64,000 nucleotides of DNA from Sphingobacterium zeae (GCF_030818895.1 NZ_JAUTBA010000001.1:3596001-3660000), one strand, 5' to 3'; positions 26,351 to 36,022 are shown, numbered from the stretch's first letter. A program made the numbers and translations. The notes: a model not told the origin generated them from the letters alone.

Positions 26351-28522
26351 TCAATGCCGATAACGTTCGAAGAATTCATACGTTCGCAACAGCTGATCGA
26401 GGCGTTGGCCGACATCTCCAGAGCGTGTGATCTCATGATCTGCGCGTGGATGCCGGACGTATTCCGTATCGCGTCCCAAATATTTAAGCTGTTTATATAA
26501 AAAGTCGCTCTGTACAGGGCCTGTACGATTATCCTGCTCCCCATGGAATATCAGTAAAGGTGTTTTTATATTCTCCGCATACGTTGTCGGCGATTGCGCC
26601 AAAAGAATATCGCGCATACCCTTTTCCCATGGAAATCCATCAAAGTAACGTTTCAGCATTGGCCACACATTGGCGCTACCAAAAAAGACATACAGATCAT
26701 ATACCCCACGTTGGCTGGATGCAGCACGGAATCGACTGTCATGTGCCAATATCCAGGCGGTTAAATACGCACCGTAAGATCCACCCGTGATAAATAGCTG
26801 CGCGCTGTCGACGATACCGGTGGCAAGCGACAGATCCACGGCTTCAAGCACATCACGCGATGGCCCCGCCCCCCAGTCATTAAAGTTTGCTTTTAAAAAT
26901 TGCTCCCCGTAGCCGCTCGATCCGCGTGGATTCGAAAACAATACCGCATAGCCTCGTGCGCGAAAATACTGGTATTCGTGCCACATACTGGCATCCGCGG
27001 GACCGAACATTGAAGCTGGGCCACCGTGAATCTCTACCAGTAGCGGACAACGTTTGTCCTTCTGGTAATGTGCAGGCTTCAAGAGCCAATAGTCTACTTC
27101 CAGTCCTTTTTCATTTCGGAAACTGCTTTTCTGTGCAATTCCAATATTTTTTCCCGAGAGCCAAGCTGAATTGATTGCCGTAATGGCGGTCCCCGCTTTA
27201 AAGTTGGGGTCTGCGCGGTACAGTTCTGATGGGTTTGCAAAGGTGGTTTTTGTATAGAACGCTTTCTGCCCATTTACCCAATAATCGCCAATCCCCTCTT
27301 CCACCGAACTCAAGGTTTGTATAGTTCGGCTTTTTATATCCGCACGATTCAGGGTGCGCCCGCCTCTATCCGACGCAATAAAGTAGACAGATTTTTCATC
27401 TGCCGCAAACTGTACATTGCTCAAGCTACGGTCCACGCCCAAGCTATTCCCTTTCCAATTTTGGGTATCATAGATAAACAATCCACCTACCGTCAATGAA
27501 TTCTGCAGACTTCGATTCACGGCCACCCATTTTCCCGATGCAGATACCGCAGCCACCTGAAAACGATGTATGCTATCACCCAAAATAACCTGTCTTTTGT
27601 TGTTGGACAGATCAAATAGAACAAGATCGGTCGATCCTACACGATCCGGATGAAGACCATTTTCGGTCTCTACGCTTAAAAGAACCCTGTTATTCCCTAC
27701 AAATTCCGCTCCTGTATGACTTCGAAAGCCCTGGGTTAATGCGACGGGCGGTGTTTTAGCAGCGAGGTCCAAGACGTACCACTGCGTAAAGCGGATTTCG
27801 CCCGTCGTAGAATTTTCTGTCTGAAACTGCAATTTGTTGGTCAACTTGGCGATATCCTGCTGTTCATCATGTTTTAGGTAGGCAATTATTTGGGGCAGGC
27901 TACCATCGCGATCTTTTTGTGCAGGCTCGGCTAATAAGGATGCATTGCCCTTATCTGCAGGTTTTTCCAAAGACCATGCCGGTACTTGGCCAGCCGGATT
28001 GAAATCTTTACTTTTTACCAGCTCGCCAAGCGTAAAGCTACTTGATATAAGAACCTTTGAACCATCAGGACTGAATCGTACAGTACCCACCCCCTGCTCG
28101 AGCTTGGTTAGCTGTTGAGGTTGCTGACCGTCTGATGGAAATAAAAAAAGCTGCGAACGTTTGTTGCTTCCCTTGCCAACAGCCCACCGGCGTCCATCCG
28201 GACTGTATAATATTTGCGTAAACTGCTGGTCCACCTGCTGCGGATCAAGCTTTGCTGCCGATGCTGTCCTGTTTACATACCAGAGCGTTTCATAGCGAAA
28301 AACGGCATGCTTGGTCGTATCGGCAACAATACCGCGCACAGCATAAGCCAGTTCGCTGCCGTCAGGTTTCACCTGTAGATCAATGATATTTTTTATTCGA
28401 ACCAAATCACTAGCCACGATCAAACTATCCGTAGCTGACCCCTGGGCGAAAGCTGGAGCAATCCCCACCAGCAACAGACCAATGAGCTTGTGTTTCCAAT
28501 ATTTGTATGAACTAGCTTTCAT
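26351..28522 (-). CDS. Secreted S9-family prolyl oligopeptidase-like peptidase
   Basis: This 723-residue enzyme has a signal peptide ending AFAQGS, an N-terminal beta-propeller with repeated SPDG-type strands (about residues 40-440) and a C-terminal alpha/beta hydrolase domain. The nucleophile lies in GGSYGAY near residue 582, the aspartate in HGEQDNRTG near 664 and the histidine in RADHE near 699. Such enzymes release short peptides in the periplasm. The ATG overlaps the 3' end of the M14 fusion gene by 11 bases, so it is the last gene of a SusC-SusD-M14-S9 operon, probably for use of imported peptides. Confidence 0.9.
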   Translation of the reverse strand: MKASSYKYWKHKLIGLLLVGIAPAFAQGSATDSLIVASDLVRIKNIIDLQVKPDGSELAYAVRGIVADTTKHAVFRYETLWYVNRTASAAKLDPQQVDQQFTQILYSPDGRRWAVGKGSNKRSQLFLFPSDGQQPQQLTKLEQGVGTVRFSPDGSKVLISSSFTLGELVKSKDFNPAGQVPAWSLEKPADKGNASLLAEPAQKDRDGSLPQIIAYLKHDEQQDIAKLTNKLQFQTENSTTGEIRFTQWYVLDLAAKTPPVALTQGFRSHTGAEFVGNNRVLLSVETENGLHPDRVGSTDLVLFDLSNNKRQVILGDSIHRFQVAAVSASGKWVAVNRSLQNSLTVGGLFIYDTQNWKGNSLGVDRSLSNVQFAADEKSVYFIASDRGGRTLNRADIKSRTIQTLSSVEEGIGDYWVNGQKAFYTKTTFANPSELYRADPNFKAGTAITAINSAWLSGKNIGIAQKSSFRNEKGLEVDYWLLKPAHYQKDKRCPLLVEIHGGPASMFGPADASMWHEYQYFRARGYAVLFSNPRGSSGYGEQFLKANFNDWGAGPSRDVLEAVDLSLATGIVDSAQLFITGGSYGAYLTAWILAHDSRFRAASSQRGVYDLYVFFGSANVWPMLKRYFDGFPWEKGMRDILLAQSPTTYAENIKTPLLIFHGEQDNRTGPVQSDFLYKQLKYLGRDTEYVRHPRADHEITRSGDVGQRLDQLLRTYEFFERYRH

Positions 28523-30669
28523 TGAGTTTCTCGATTAGTTTTTGTGCAGAAATACGGGCTTTACGCTGAATAAAATCAGCGTCGGTATTGTCGCCAATTT
28601 CATAGACCAATGCTTCGGCCTGATACGTTTTATACAAGTAGCTGTAAGCCGTGTAGGTCGGTCCACCTAAATACAAGGGCTTTACCAGCGGTTCATACCC
28701 AGGAATAGCTTGTTTGACTGTGCTTATCCAATTGGATACAAAGCCCGGAAACCGACTTGGCAAGGCAGGATCCACCGTGTAATAAATATCGCTTCCCGTA
28801 GAATGGAAATCGATGGCAAAATAAAGCTCGCGGCCCTGCTGCTCTATTTCCCGTTTAAAATAATCGCGCAGCGCAACGGTCTCGGGCTGGTTAAATTCGG
28901 CCCAGTCACGATTGAGGTCAACACCATTGGCATTGGCACGCCAATGCCCTAGATCCACTCCATCGGGATTAACGATGGGGGTCAGGTAAATACGATATTT
29001 CTCACGAAACCGCTTTGCATCTTCGCTGTTGCCCAAAAGATATTCGACAAAGCTGGCATAGGCATAATGCCCTGTAATTTCGGGCGGATGCTGCCTCCCA
29101 AGGACCGCAATAGCCTTTTTACTTTGTGGATTGCCCGCTACATATACATTAACAGGTTTACCAAGCGCCGTTTTACCCACTTCCTGTTTTTGTATTTGAA
29201 CAGCAGGATTAACCTGTTCAATCCAGCTATATACTGCTTTCGACGGAATATTTGCCTGTGCCGAGATCCATGTTCTCTTACTGGAAATCGGCAGGTCAAA
29301 AGAAGCTCCGCTGAGCTTATTCCAGTTCGTTCCGTCCGTACTCACTTTCGGGTCATAGCGATGACGTACGCCATCGGGATAGTCAAGCTGGATTTTTATC
29401 GTCGTATCGCGGGCGGACCAGACCTGAAAACCATACCAGGGACTAGGATTGATCGGAGCTCGTTCCGGTGCGACCTGCAGGTGGTATATACCGTCACTGG
29501 ATTTTGTTAGTCCATTCAGTCTGGCACCGTCATAGTCATTGCTGAAAAAGACCCGTTGATCTACAGTAAACGTCCCCCGCTCCTGTTGGCTGATCGCCTG
29601 GGATTGGGTCGATTCATAACTGATCGGATTCTGCCCTTTGAAATCCTTTTTCAGTCCACCGATCTCGGTTTTCCCTTGATTAAACAAACTGTCCAACACC
29701 TTCCCCAGTTCTTCACCACGGACATTCTTGGCAATGATTGTCCCCTTATCATCCACCAAAAAATTGGCCGGAATGGCACGAACAGCATAGGCAGCGGCAA
29801 TTTCGCTATTCCAGTAGTTTAGTTCGGAGACATGCTGCCAGGTCAGTTGGTCGTCCGCAATACCTTTGAGCCAAGCTTCTTTCTTCTTGTCCAGCGAAAC
29901 GGCATAGATTTCAAAACCCTGGCCTTTATATTTTTGATAATTGGCCACAATATTAGGATTCTCCTTACGGCAAGGAGGACACCAGGACGCCCAAAAATCA
30001 ATCAATGTATATTTCCCCAAATGATCGTAGAGAGCCTGCGGTTTGCCAGCAGTGTCATTGGCGACAATGGCCGGGGCTTTCTTCCCTATGCTAACCTGCC
30101 GTGTGACGGCAATAATTTTTCGGAGCTCCTGTATATAACGCGATTGCTGCTGCGGCCCAGAAAGCAGGGCAATATGAGCTTCCAGCTCATCCGGAGACAA
30201 GCGATAGGACCATTCTCTGTAAAGGAGGTAACTGGAAACGATATTATCCGGATACTTTTGGATGAAGGCCCGTATATCGGGTTTACGTTGCGCCCGATAT
30301 TCTTCAAAGAGTAGCTGGCTTTTCGACCCCGATAAAGACAGCAGCTGTCTGTTGTCATCTTTTGCATCGATCGTTAATTTATTGTCGCCGACATCCAAAA
30401 AAACATAGTTTGGAATGACATCCCGCTGTGTGGAAATACCATACAGGTCGGGAAGCGGAAGTTGCTTGCGAAAGGAAAAGGATCCCTTTTTCACCAGAGC
30501 AGAATCAATAACCGTAACATATTTTATTTTCAAAACGTTGCAGATAAACAACAGACACATCGCCATTTTTGACCGTTCCTTGGAGTGATAAGGTCTGTTG
30601 TTGTGCCAGTAAAGATCCTCCACTGGCCAGCAGTAAAGGAATAAGGAGTTTGCTTGTCTTATTATTCAT
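28512..30669 (-). CDS. TlpA-like thioredoxin/M14 carboxypeptidase fusion, frameshifted near its N-terminus
   Basis: The gene starts at ATG 30669, 11 bases after susD, and encodes a signal peptide (LLIPLLLASGGSLLAQQQ) and the start of a DUF4369 domain before stopping at 30505. A one-base shift at the AAAA run 30522-30525 restores the rest of the protein (KYVTVIDSALVKKGSF), giving a single product of about 718 residues. Domains in order are DUF4369, a thioredoxin fold with WASWCPPC near residue 235, and an M14 zinc carboxypeptidase. The peptidase has a HPPE zinc motif near residue 526, then NPDGVDLGHWRANANGVDLNRDW, a DFH histidine and a catalytic glutamate in VYEIGDN. The main frame alone is open from 30623 but lacks any export signal. 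It is either a genuine mutation or a sequencing slip. Confidence 0.8.
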
Positions 30670-30680
30670 AGTAGATTAAT

Positions 30681-32132
30681 TTAGTTAAAAAGTTTGTTGA
30701 CCGCCAATTCCGTGTTAGGCGCCGGAAAAATATAGTTCTGTGCAGTTGTAGGTACAGAGGGTGTCTGTATATTCGCATCACCTTTGCCGGGCAGCTCCTT
30801 CAGTTGACGGAGCAAATCTTGACCCCGCAAGCCCTCACCTAACAATTCTATTCGTCGTTCTTTGGCAATGGCTTCCAAGATGGCCGTTTTGCTTGTCAGA
30901 GCGGCAACAGGAAATTCAAAACTCCCGTCAGAACGCTGGTGTACAGCCTTTAAGAGTGCGGATGCGATCGTTAGCTGTTCGGCCTGCGCAGCCGCTTCGG
31001 CATAATTTAACAGAACCTCAGCATATCGAATCACCGGAATATAATCTACGTAAGGTGAAGCCTTAGCATACTTTTTCAAGTACTGTTTGTCCCCATTGGC
31101 CTGAAGGAGGCTACGTCTTTTATCTGCCGCCCGCCACTGCGTGTCGTTCAGAATACCATTTGGATTAAGGTAATATTCTTTATTGACCAGGTAGATGTAT
31201 CCTATCGCAGACTGCCCCGAAAGCGCATCCGTTGTGCCTGCCGGCATACTTAAAATAGATTCCGTTGTGGTAAAATTGCCACCAAAAACCGTCGTAATAT
31301 CTGATTGTAACTCATGTGCAACACCTTGCTGCGCCTTAAATGGTGCGATTTGCTGCGGGACGATCTTTTTGGCTTCCTCCAGTACCTTGGCATAATTGTT
31401 TATCGTCAGGTACACCCTGGTTTTGAATGCCCGAGCGCTATTTTTATGCGCCCGCGTCGTATTGAGCAGTGCGGTTGCATAGTTTTCCGGCAGGTCTTTT
31501 TCAGCTTCATCAAGATCGCTCAAGATCTGTTTGTACACCTGAGCAACGGTGCTGCGCGCCAGATCGTTATTCTTTCCGTCCCCTTCCGCCTGCAGACGTA
31601 AAGGTAAGCCCGGCGATGCCCCCTGATCCTTGTTGTAGGGTTGCGCAAATACCGTCACCAAACTAAAATAAGATACCGCACGCAAGAACTTAGCTTCCGC
31701 AACATACGCTTTGGAAAGTTCAGCACTGATGACATCAGTGCCCGGACTAAGCGCGGCAATCAGGATATTTGCGCCGTTAATGGTGGTATAAGCCGCAGAC
31801 CAGAGGTTGTTGATATCATTGGATCCCGAACTATAGGAATTATTCCAGCTTTCATAAGCTGTGTAGCTGTTGGCCGTTACATTGATAAAATCTTCGCCAC
31901 GGACATCCTGGTAAAGAAGATAACGGCCACCATACAAGCTGGCCCCCTTTAAACTTTTATAAATGCCATTTACGACGCCTTCAATGCGAGCAGGCGTGTC
32001 GAAAACATTTTTATCCGATATCGCGGTCGTCGGCACAGGAAATAATCCGTCATCCCTTTTGCAGGAATTCAGGGTTGACACCAGTAATAAAGCGCTGATC
32101 AAGTAGATATTTCTTTTCGTATTAATTTTCAT
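30681..32132 (-). CDS. SusD/RagB-type surface lipoprotein
   Basis: This 483-residue protein has a lipoprotein signal peptide (LISALLLVSTLNSCKRDDG). The acidic residues just after the cysteine fit the signal that exports lipoproteins to the cell surface. The body has the SusD pattern: TPR-like helices (FLRAVSYFSLVTVFAQPY), ARAFKTRVYLTI, and the conserved C-terminal IAKERRIELLGEGLRGQDLLR. SusD proteins bind the substrate over the SusC channel. It lies 12 bases after susC and is followed by peptidases, so oligopeptides are the likely substrate, as with RagAB. Confidence 0.92.
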   Translation of the reverse strand: MKINTKRNIYLISALLLVSTLNSCKRDDGLFPVPTTAISDKNVFDTPARIEGVVNGIYKSLKGASLYGGRYLLYQDVRGEDFINVTANSYTAYESWNNSYSSGSNDINNLWSAAYTTINGANILIAALSPGTDVISAELSKAYVAEAKFLRAVSYFSLVTVFAQPYNKDQGASPGLPLRLQAEGDGKNNDLARSTVAQVYKQILSDLDEAEKDLPENYATALLNTTRAHKNSARAFKTRVYLTINNYAKVLEEAKKIVPQQIAPFKAQQGVAHELQSDITTVFGGNFTTTESILSMPAGTTDALSGQSAIGYIYLVNKEYYLNPNGILNDTQWRAADKRRSLLQANGDKQYLKKYAKASPYVDYIPVIRYAEVLLNYAEAAAQAEQLTIASALLKAVHQRSDGSFEFPVAALTSKTAILEAIAKERRIELLGEGLRGQDLLRQLKELPGKGDANIQTPSVPTTAQNYIFPAPNTELAVNKLFN

Positions 32133-32144
32133 GTTTTCAGATTT

Positions 32145-35100
32145 TTAAAATGATACATTTAAACCAGCTGTCCAGGTGCGTCCCTGTCCGATCGAGTTCT
32201 TTTCCACACCGATGGAAGTATTGGAATTTCCATTGGAGGAGGACTCCGGATCCGTACCCGAATATCCCGTGATTAAGAAAAGATTCGATGCCTGACCATA
32301 GATGCGAATACTGGAAAGACCGATCTTATTAAACAGGTTACCACGTAAGGTGTAGCCCAGAGTGAGCTGTTGCAAACGTAAGAAATCAGCTTTCTCGGCA
32401 TTTTGGTCGATGGAAAATCCGGCAGAACCGTTTGAGATCACATCATTATAGACCAGCCGAGGTATATCCGTTTCTTGTCCCGGTGTAGTCCATCGATTGA
32501 GTACGTCGACTGAATTGTTGTAAAACCGCTGATCCAGCAGTGTACCTCGAGTACCATTCATGACTTTGTTGCCACCTGCAAAGGTGAAATTGACCGCAGC
32601 ATCAAAAGCTTTATAACGAAATGCATTATTAAAGCCGCCATAATACGTTGGCAATGCCGTCCCTAAGACCTGGTAGTCGGCTACTGTAATCGGATTGGCC
32701 GTGCGGCCATCCAGGTAGGTCCAATTGCTCTGACCAGAAGCTACCGCAGCACTGTATTGTACACGTTCGCCACTTTTATTGATAAATATGCGCCGCCCAT
32801 TTTCAGGATTTACGCCATCGGTTACTGCACCGTATAAGCTGCCCACAGCATAGCCCACCCGTGTAATGTTGTTGGCTTCAGTCGTGGTATGCGTGTAACC
32901 GATAATATCAGCATTGCCACCAGAAAGCGCTGTAACCTTATTTTTTACATGTGTCAAATTAAGCGATGCATTCCAGGTAAAATCTTTCTTTTTGACAACA
33001 TCACCACTGATCGCAAATTCGATCCCGCGGTTATACATGCTGCCAACATTTTTAAGGATACTATTCCCGGGGATACCCTTGGATGGCGACTGCGGTACAT
33101 CCAAAATAAGTCCATTCACATTGTTTCTAAAGTAATCGACATCCACATGCAAGCGCTTGTGGGCCAGGTCCAAGCTTAAGCCCAAATTGGTCTGTTCGGA
33201 AGTCTCCCAGCCCAGATTGGGATCGCCCGCTTGCGACATGCTCCAGGTAGGCACCGTGCCATAGAGCGAGGAACTATACAAGTTGAGCGATTCATAAGCC
33301 GATAGATTGCCATTGCCGACTTTACCCCAACTGCCACGGAAACGTAGATCGCCCAAGAGGTTTGCCAAGCGACTATTCTTGTAGAAACCTTCTTCAAAAA
33401 CAGACCAGCCCAGGGACACGCCACCAAAATCACCATATTTGCTGTTCGCTCCCAAAGCCGAATTACCATCCCTTCTAAAATTGGCCGTCAGGAAATAACG
33501 CTTGTTGTAGTTGTATGTTGTACGCACAAAGGTAGAGCGGTAAAAGCGTTCCGTAACACTCCCGCCGGCTCCCGATAGTGTTGTCCAATTGCCTTGGAAA
33601 TTTTCAAAAAACGGATCAGATGCATTGTTTTGCGATGCATTCCAGCTATCGTTGTCGTATTTTTGAATATCGTAACCGACTAAGAGCGTCAGCGCATGTT
33701 TTTCGGCAAACACCTGATCATAAGTGAGGCTGTTGGTAAAATTCCAGTTGTTGCGCAGACTGCTTACATTGGTAACCGAGCCACCATTTGTGTAGCCCGA
33801 TGAACCCAAGCTGGGGCTCAAATACGTCTTTGTCGTCGATAGATTGCGGTCTACCGCATAAGTGGTGGTGAATTTTAAGTTTTTCAACAGATTGAGCGAA
33901 GCATGCAGGTTCCCGAAGATATGATCGTTACCGGTCGTGTATTTGCTGTAGGCAAATAATGCTTCCGGATTGTATAACGTGTTCGTAAATAAGTTGGCTC
34001 CAGGTCCCAACAAACCTGTGCTGCTTAAATTGTAGCTCCCGTCATCCTTAAATGCTGAGACATTCGGTGGCAATACCAGCGCCAGTCGAGCGCCGCCGAT
34101 CAACAGCAGCTGGCTGCTGGGCAAGGAACCCGAATTTTTAGCATCGTTGAAGGTATTGTTATACGTCAGGTTACTCCCCAGCGAAAACCAATCGTTCACT
34201 TTATGCTCGATATTAAAGCGGAGGCCTTTGCGATCGAAACTGTTTTTTGCAAAAAAACCTTCTTGGTCCGAGTAATTTCCCGAAAAATAATACTGTGTAT
34301 TGGCGTTGGCACCACTTACGGCGAGGCTATGGTTGTGGCTATAGCCGGTGTTATAGACATGATCGTACCAGTTGGTTTCAACCAACTTACCATTGGCATC
34401 ATACTGCGGAAAGAATAGCTCACTTGCCACCTTATCGTTGCTGGCATTTCCCGACAAGATCTTGTTGTTCAGGACGGCTTCATTTTTAATAGCTATATAC
34501 TGACTGGCATTCAGCAGCTTAGGCAAACGTGTCGCGGATACCGCAGAACCCCAGACATCGTAGGTGACTTTTGCACGGCCCTGCTTACCTTTTTTGGTTG
34601 TTACGATCAGTACACCGCCCGCTGCCCTTGAACCATAAATTGAAGTAGAAGCCGCATCTTTCAAGACATCAATCGATTCGATATCTGAGGGATTGATATC
34701 TGCGAGCGGATTATTAGCCACATTGGAAGAACCAATATTACCCGTATTAACGGGAATACCATCGATGACAATTAAAGGGTACGAACTGAGGGATATCGAA
34801 TTTAAGCCCCGCACCCGGATGACAGGCGGATTGTTGAGCAAGCCATTGGGCAAAGATATACTCACCCCCGAGGCTTTACCCGCCAGGGCCTGGTCAAAAC
34901 TTTGTACCGGGATATCTTTGATCGCATCGGCCGAAATCGTGGCTGCCGCACCTGTGAAGTCTTTTCGTTTTTGCGTTCCATAACCCACGACGACGACTTC
35001 TTCCAGCGTGCGGTCTTCAGGCACCAAGCGCACGGTATCCCCCTGTTCATTGATCAGGGCGATCTGCTCCTTATAGCCGACGGATGATACGACCACGCGT

Positions 35101-35351
35101 GCCGGAAGCTTTTGTCCCGTGACAAAAGCAAAATTGCCCTTCCGGTCTGTGGTCACCGCATGCGTAACGCCATAAAGCTTGACCGTAGCTCCTTCAATAG
35201 GCTGGCCATTTTCGGCATCAATCACCTGCCCCCGGAAGGATGCATTTATAATCGTTTTTGGTGTTTCTTGTGCGTAAGTTAACAAGGGCTGTTCTGCCAG
35301 ACCCGCCAATAATAGATAGGCCGAATAGCGTCGTATTCTTCTCTTATTCAT
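32145..35351 (-). CDS. SusC/RagA-type TonB-dependent outer-membrane transporter
   Basis: This 1068-residue transporter has a signal peptide, a carboxypeptidase-regulatory-like domain (about residues 38-110, RGQVIDAENGQPIEGATVKLYG), the TonB-linked LEEVVVVGYGTQKRKD segment, a plug domain with DGIPVN and DVLKDAASTSIYGSRAAGGV, and a 22-strand-type barrel ending in aromatic-phenylalanine (NVSF). It should import substrate captured by the SusD partner. Its N-terminal domain is unusually similar to that of the divergent SusC at 36083 (shared VTHxVxTDxxGxFxFxTGQKLP). A leader ORF of 31 codons lies 118 bases upstream. Confidence 0.94.
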   Translation of the reverse strand: MNKRRIRRYSAYLLLAGLAEQPLLTYAQETPKTIINASFRGQVIDAENGQPIEGATVKLYGVTHAVTTDRKGNFAFVTGQKLPARVVVSSVGYKEQIALINEQGDTVRLVPEDRTLEEVVVVGYGTQKRKDFTGAAATISADAIKDIPVQSFDQALAGKASGVSISLPNGLLNNPPVIRVRGLNSISLSSYPLIVIDGIPVNTGNIGSSNVANNPLADINPSDIESIDVLKDAASTSIYGSRAAGGVLIVTTKKGKQGRAKVTYDVWGSAVSATRLPKLLNASQYIAIKNEAVLNNKILSGNASNDKVASELFFPQYDANGKLVETNWYDHVYNTGYSHNHSLAVSGANANTQYYFSGNYSDQEGFFAKNSFDRKGLRFNIEHKVNDWFSLGSNLTYNNTFNDAKNSGSLPSSQLLLIGGARLALVLPPNVSAFKDDGSYNLSSTGLLGPGANLFTNTLYNPEALFAYSKYTTGNDHIFGNLHASLNLLKNLKFTTTYAVDRNLSTTKTYLSPSLGSSGYTNGGSVTNVSSLRNNWNFTNSLTYDQVFAEKHALTLLVGYDIQKYDNDSWNASQNNASDPFFENFQGNWTTLSGAGGSVTERFYRSTFVRTTYNYNKRYFLTANFRRDGNSALGANSKYGDFGGVSLGWSVFEEGFYKNSRLANLLGDLRFRGSWGKVGNGNLSAYESLNLYSSSLYGTVPTWSMSQAGDPNLGWETSEQTNLGLSLDLAHKRLHVDVDYFRNNVNGLILDVPQSPSKGIPGNSILKNVGSMYNRGIEFAISGDVVKKKDFTWNASLNLTHVKNKVTALSGGNADIIGYTHTTTEANNITRVGYAVGSLYGAVTDGVNPENGRRIFINKSGERVQYSAAVASGQSNWTYLDGRTANPITVADYQVLGTALPTYYGGFNNAFRYKAFDAAVNFTFAGGNKVMNGTRGTLLDQRFYNNSVDVLNRWTTPGQETDIPRLVYNDVISNGSAGFSIDQNAEKADFLRLQQLTLGYTLRGNLFNKIGLSSIRIYGQASNLFLITGYSGTDPESSSNGNSNTSIGVEKNSIGQGRTWTAGLNVSF

Positions 35352-35469
35352 AGGTAGAATCGTTTAGTTTAAAAAATAGATGTACTAGCCATAAACATGT
35401 TTATAGCAAAAGGATAGCGAGCAATACCCGAATTATTGCCCTAATTATCTCAAGAGTTGGAGAATTTTA

Positions 35470-35565
35470 TTAGCTACACATTCGAGGCGCAGAGAACGCC
35501 TTATGTGCTTTTGGAAAAGATTTCGTTTTTACTTGGAAAAGGTGGTTTAGATAATGCTGTTTCAT
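35470..35565 (-). CDS. Leader ORF of 31 codons upstream of the peptide-type SusC
   Basis: The frame from ATG 35565 encodes 31 residues starting MKQHYLNHLF and ending SAPRMCS, followed by TAA. It lies in the expected 5' leader of the SusC operon: 34 bases after the shared 14-base element and 118 bases before the SusC ATG. An A/T-rich, purine-containing sequence precedes the ATG. The divergent leader on the other side has exactly the same length and also ends in Arg-Met-Cys encoded by CGA-ATG-TGY, which argues that this short frame is under selection. It has no signal peptide. A cis-acting, translation-sensing role is inferred. Confidence 0.6.
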   Translation of the reverse strand: MKQHYLNHLFQVKTKSFPKAHKAFSAPRMCS

Positions 35566-35599
35566 TTTTTACTTTGTTTAAATAGTGATTAACTCGTCG

Positions 35600-35613
35600 C
35601 CAACGCCAATTGA
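35600..35613 (-). repeat. Shared 14-base element, left copy
   Basis: Reading leftward this is TCAATTGGCGTTGG, an exact copy of 35866-35879 on the other strand. It starts 13 bases beyond the left TAnnTTTG box, placing it in the first bases of the transcript or at the promoter edge. Confidence 0.8.
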
Positions 35614-35626
35614 AACTACGATAAGA

Positions 35627-35634
35627 CAAATGTA
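35627..35634 (-). promoter_or_regulatory. Candidate -7 box of the left SusC operon
   Basis: Reading leftward the sequence is TACATTTG, matching TAnnTTTG. The -33 element is not at the standard distance; a TTTG occurs only 10 bases upstream. Confidence comes mainly from the mirrored box on the other side. Confidence 0.5.
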
Positions 35635-35846
35635 AGTATAAAAACAAAATAATGTATACCAATTTAGTAGTTTTTTTTAAATATTTATTGCTAAATCAGC
35701 TTTTTCGGTTCCTACCCTATTTTTTTGAGCCTTCCACAATACTGCTGTCGCAGTTATTGAAAACCTTTTTTTTGCTTTGAAACGGTCCATATACAATGAA
35801 ATAAAAAAATCTACAAAAACAGTAGACTTTATTGTTTTCTATTTTC

Positions 35847-35854
35847 TATATTTG
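35847..35854 (+). promoter_or_regulatory. Candidate -7 box of the right SusC operon
   Basis: TATATTTG matches TAnnTTTG and lies 11 bases before the shared 14-base element, as in the mirrored left promoter. A TTG occurs 12 bases upstream instead of at the usual 19-21. Confidence 0.5.
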
Positions 35855-35865
35855 CTTACCGTTTC

Positions 35866-35879
35866 TCAATTGGCGTTGG
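35866..35879 (+). repeat. Shared 14-base element, right copy
   Basis: TCAATTGGCGTTGG, exactly inverted relative to 35600-35613 and separated from it by 252 bases. It could be an operator bound by a common regulator or a conserved start of the two leader RNAs. Confidence 0.8.
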
Positions 35880-35920
35880 TAACGTTTTTTTTAAATGTAG
35901 TTTTAACAATTTAAATTCCT

Positions 35921-36016
35921 ATGAGCAAGTATTATTTTAGACAAGCGACCTTTCCAAAAAACAGTCCCCTATTGAATACCTTATTTTTTAAGAAAGAACG
36001 AATGTGCATGGCATGA
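35921..36016 (+). CDS. Leader ORF of 31 codons upstream of the sulfatase-locus SusC
   Basis: The frame from ATG 35921 encodes 31 residues starting MSKYYFRQATFPKN and ending KKERMCMA before TGA. It lies 41 bases after the shared element and 66 bases before the SusC ATG. Its length equals that of the divergent leader, and both carry an aromatic pair near the start, a mid-peptide Phe-Pro-Lys (FPK) and a terminal Arg-Met-Cys. The last codons (ATG TGC ATG GCA TGA) are contained in a stem-loop. A regulatory leader peptide sensing Met/Cys supply is my inference; a secreted or signalling peptide is not suggested by the sequence. Confidence 0.6.
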   Translation: MSKYYFRQATFPKNSPLLNTLFFKKERMCMA

Positions 36017-36022
36017 TGCACA
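36003..36022 (+). promoter_or_regulatory. Stem-loop overlapping the Met-Cys-Met end of the leader ORF
   Basis: TGTGCAT pairs with ATGCACA around a six-base loop, covering the Met-Cys-Met-Ala-stop codons of the leader ORF. Just downstream AGCT-gaaa-AGCT is followed by TCCG and seven T residues, a weak terminator-like structure at about 36025-36050. Ribosome position on the leader could decide whether the stem forms. Confidence 0.4.
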
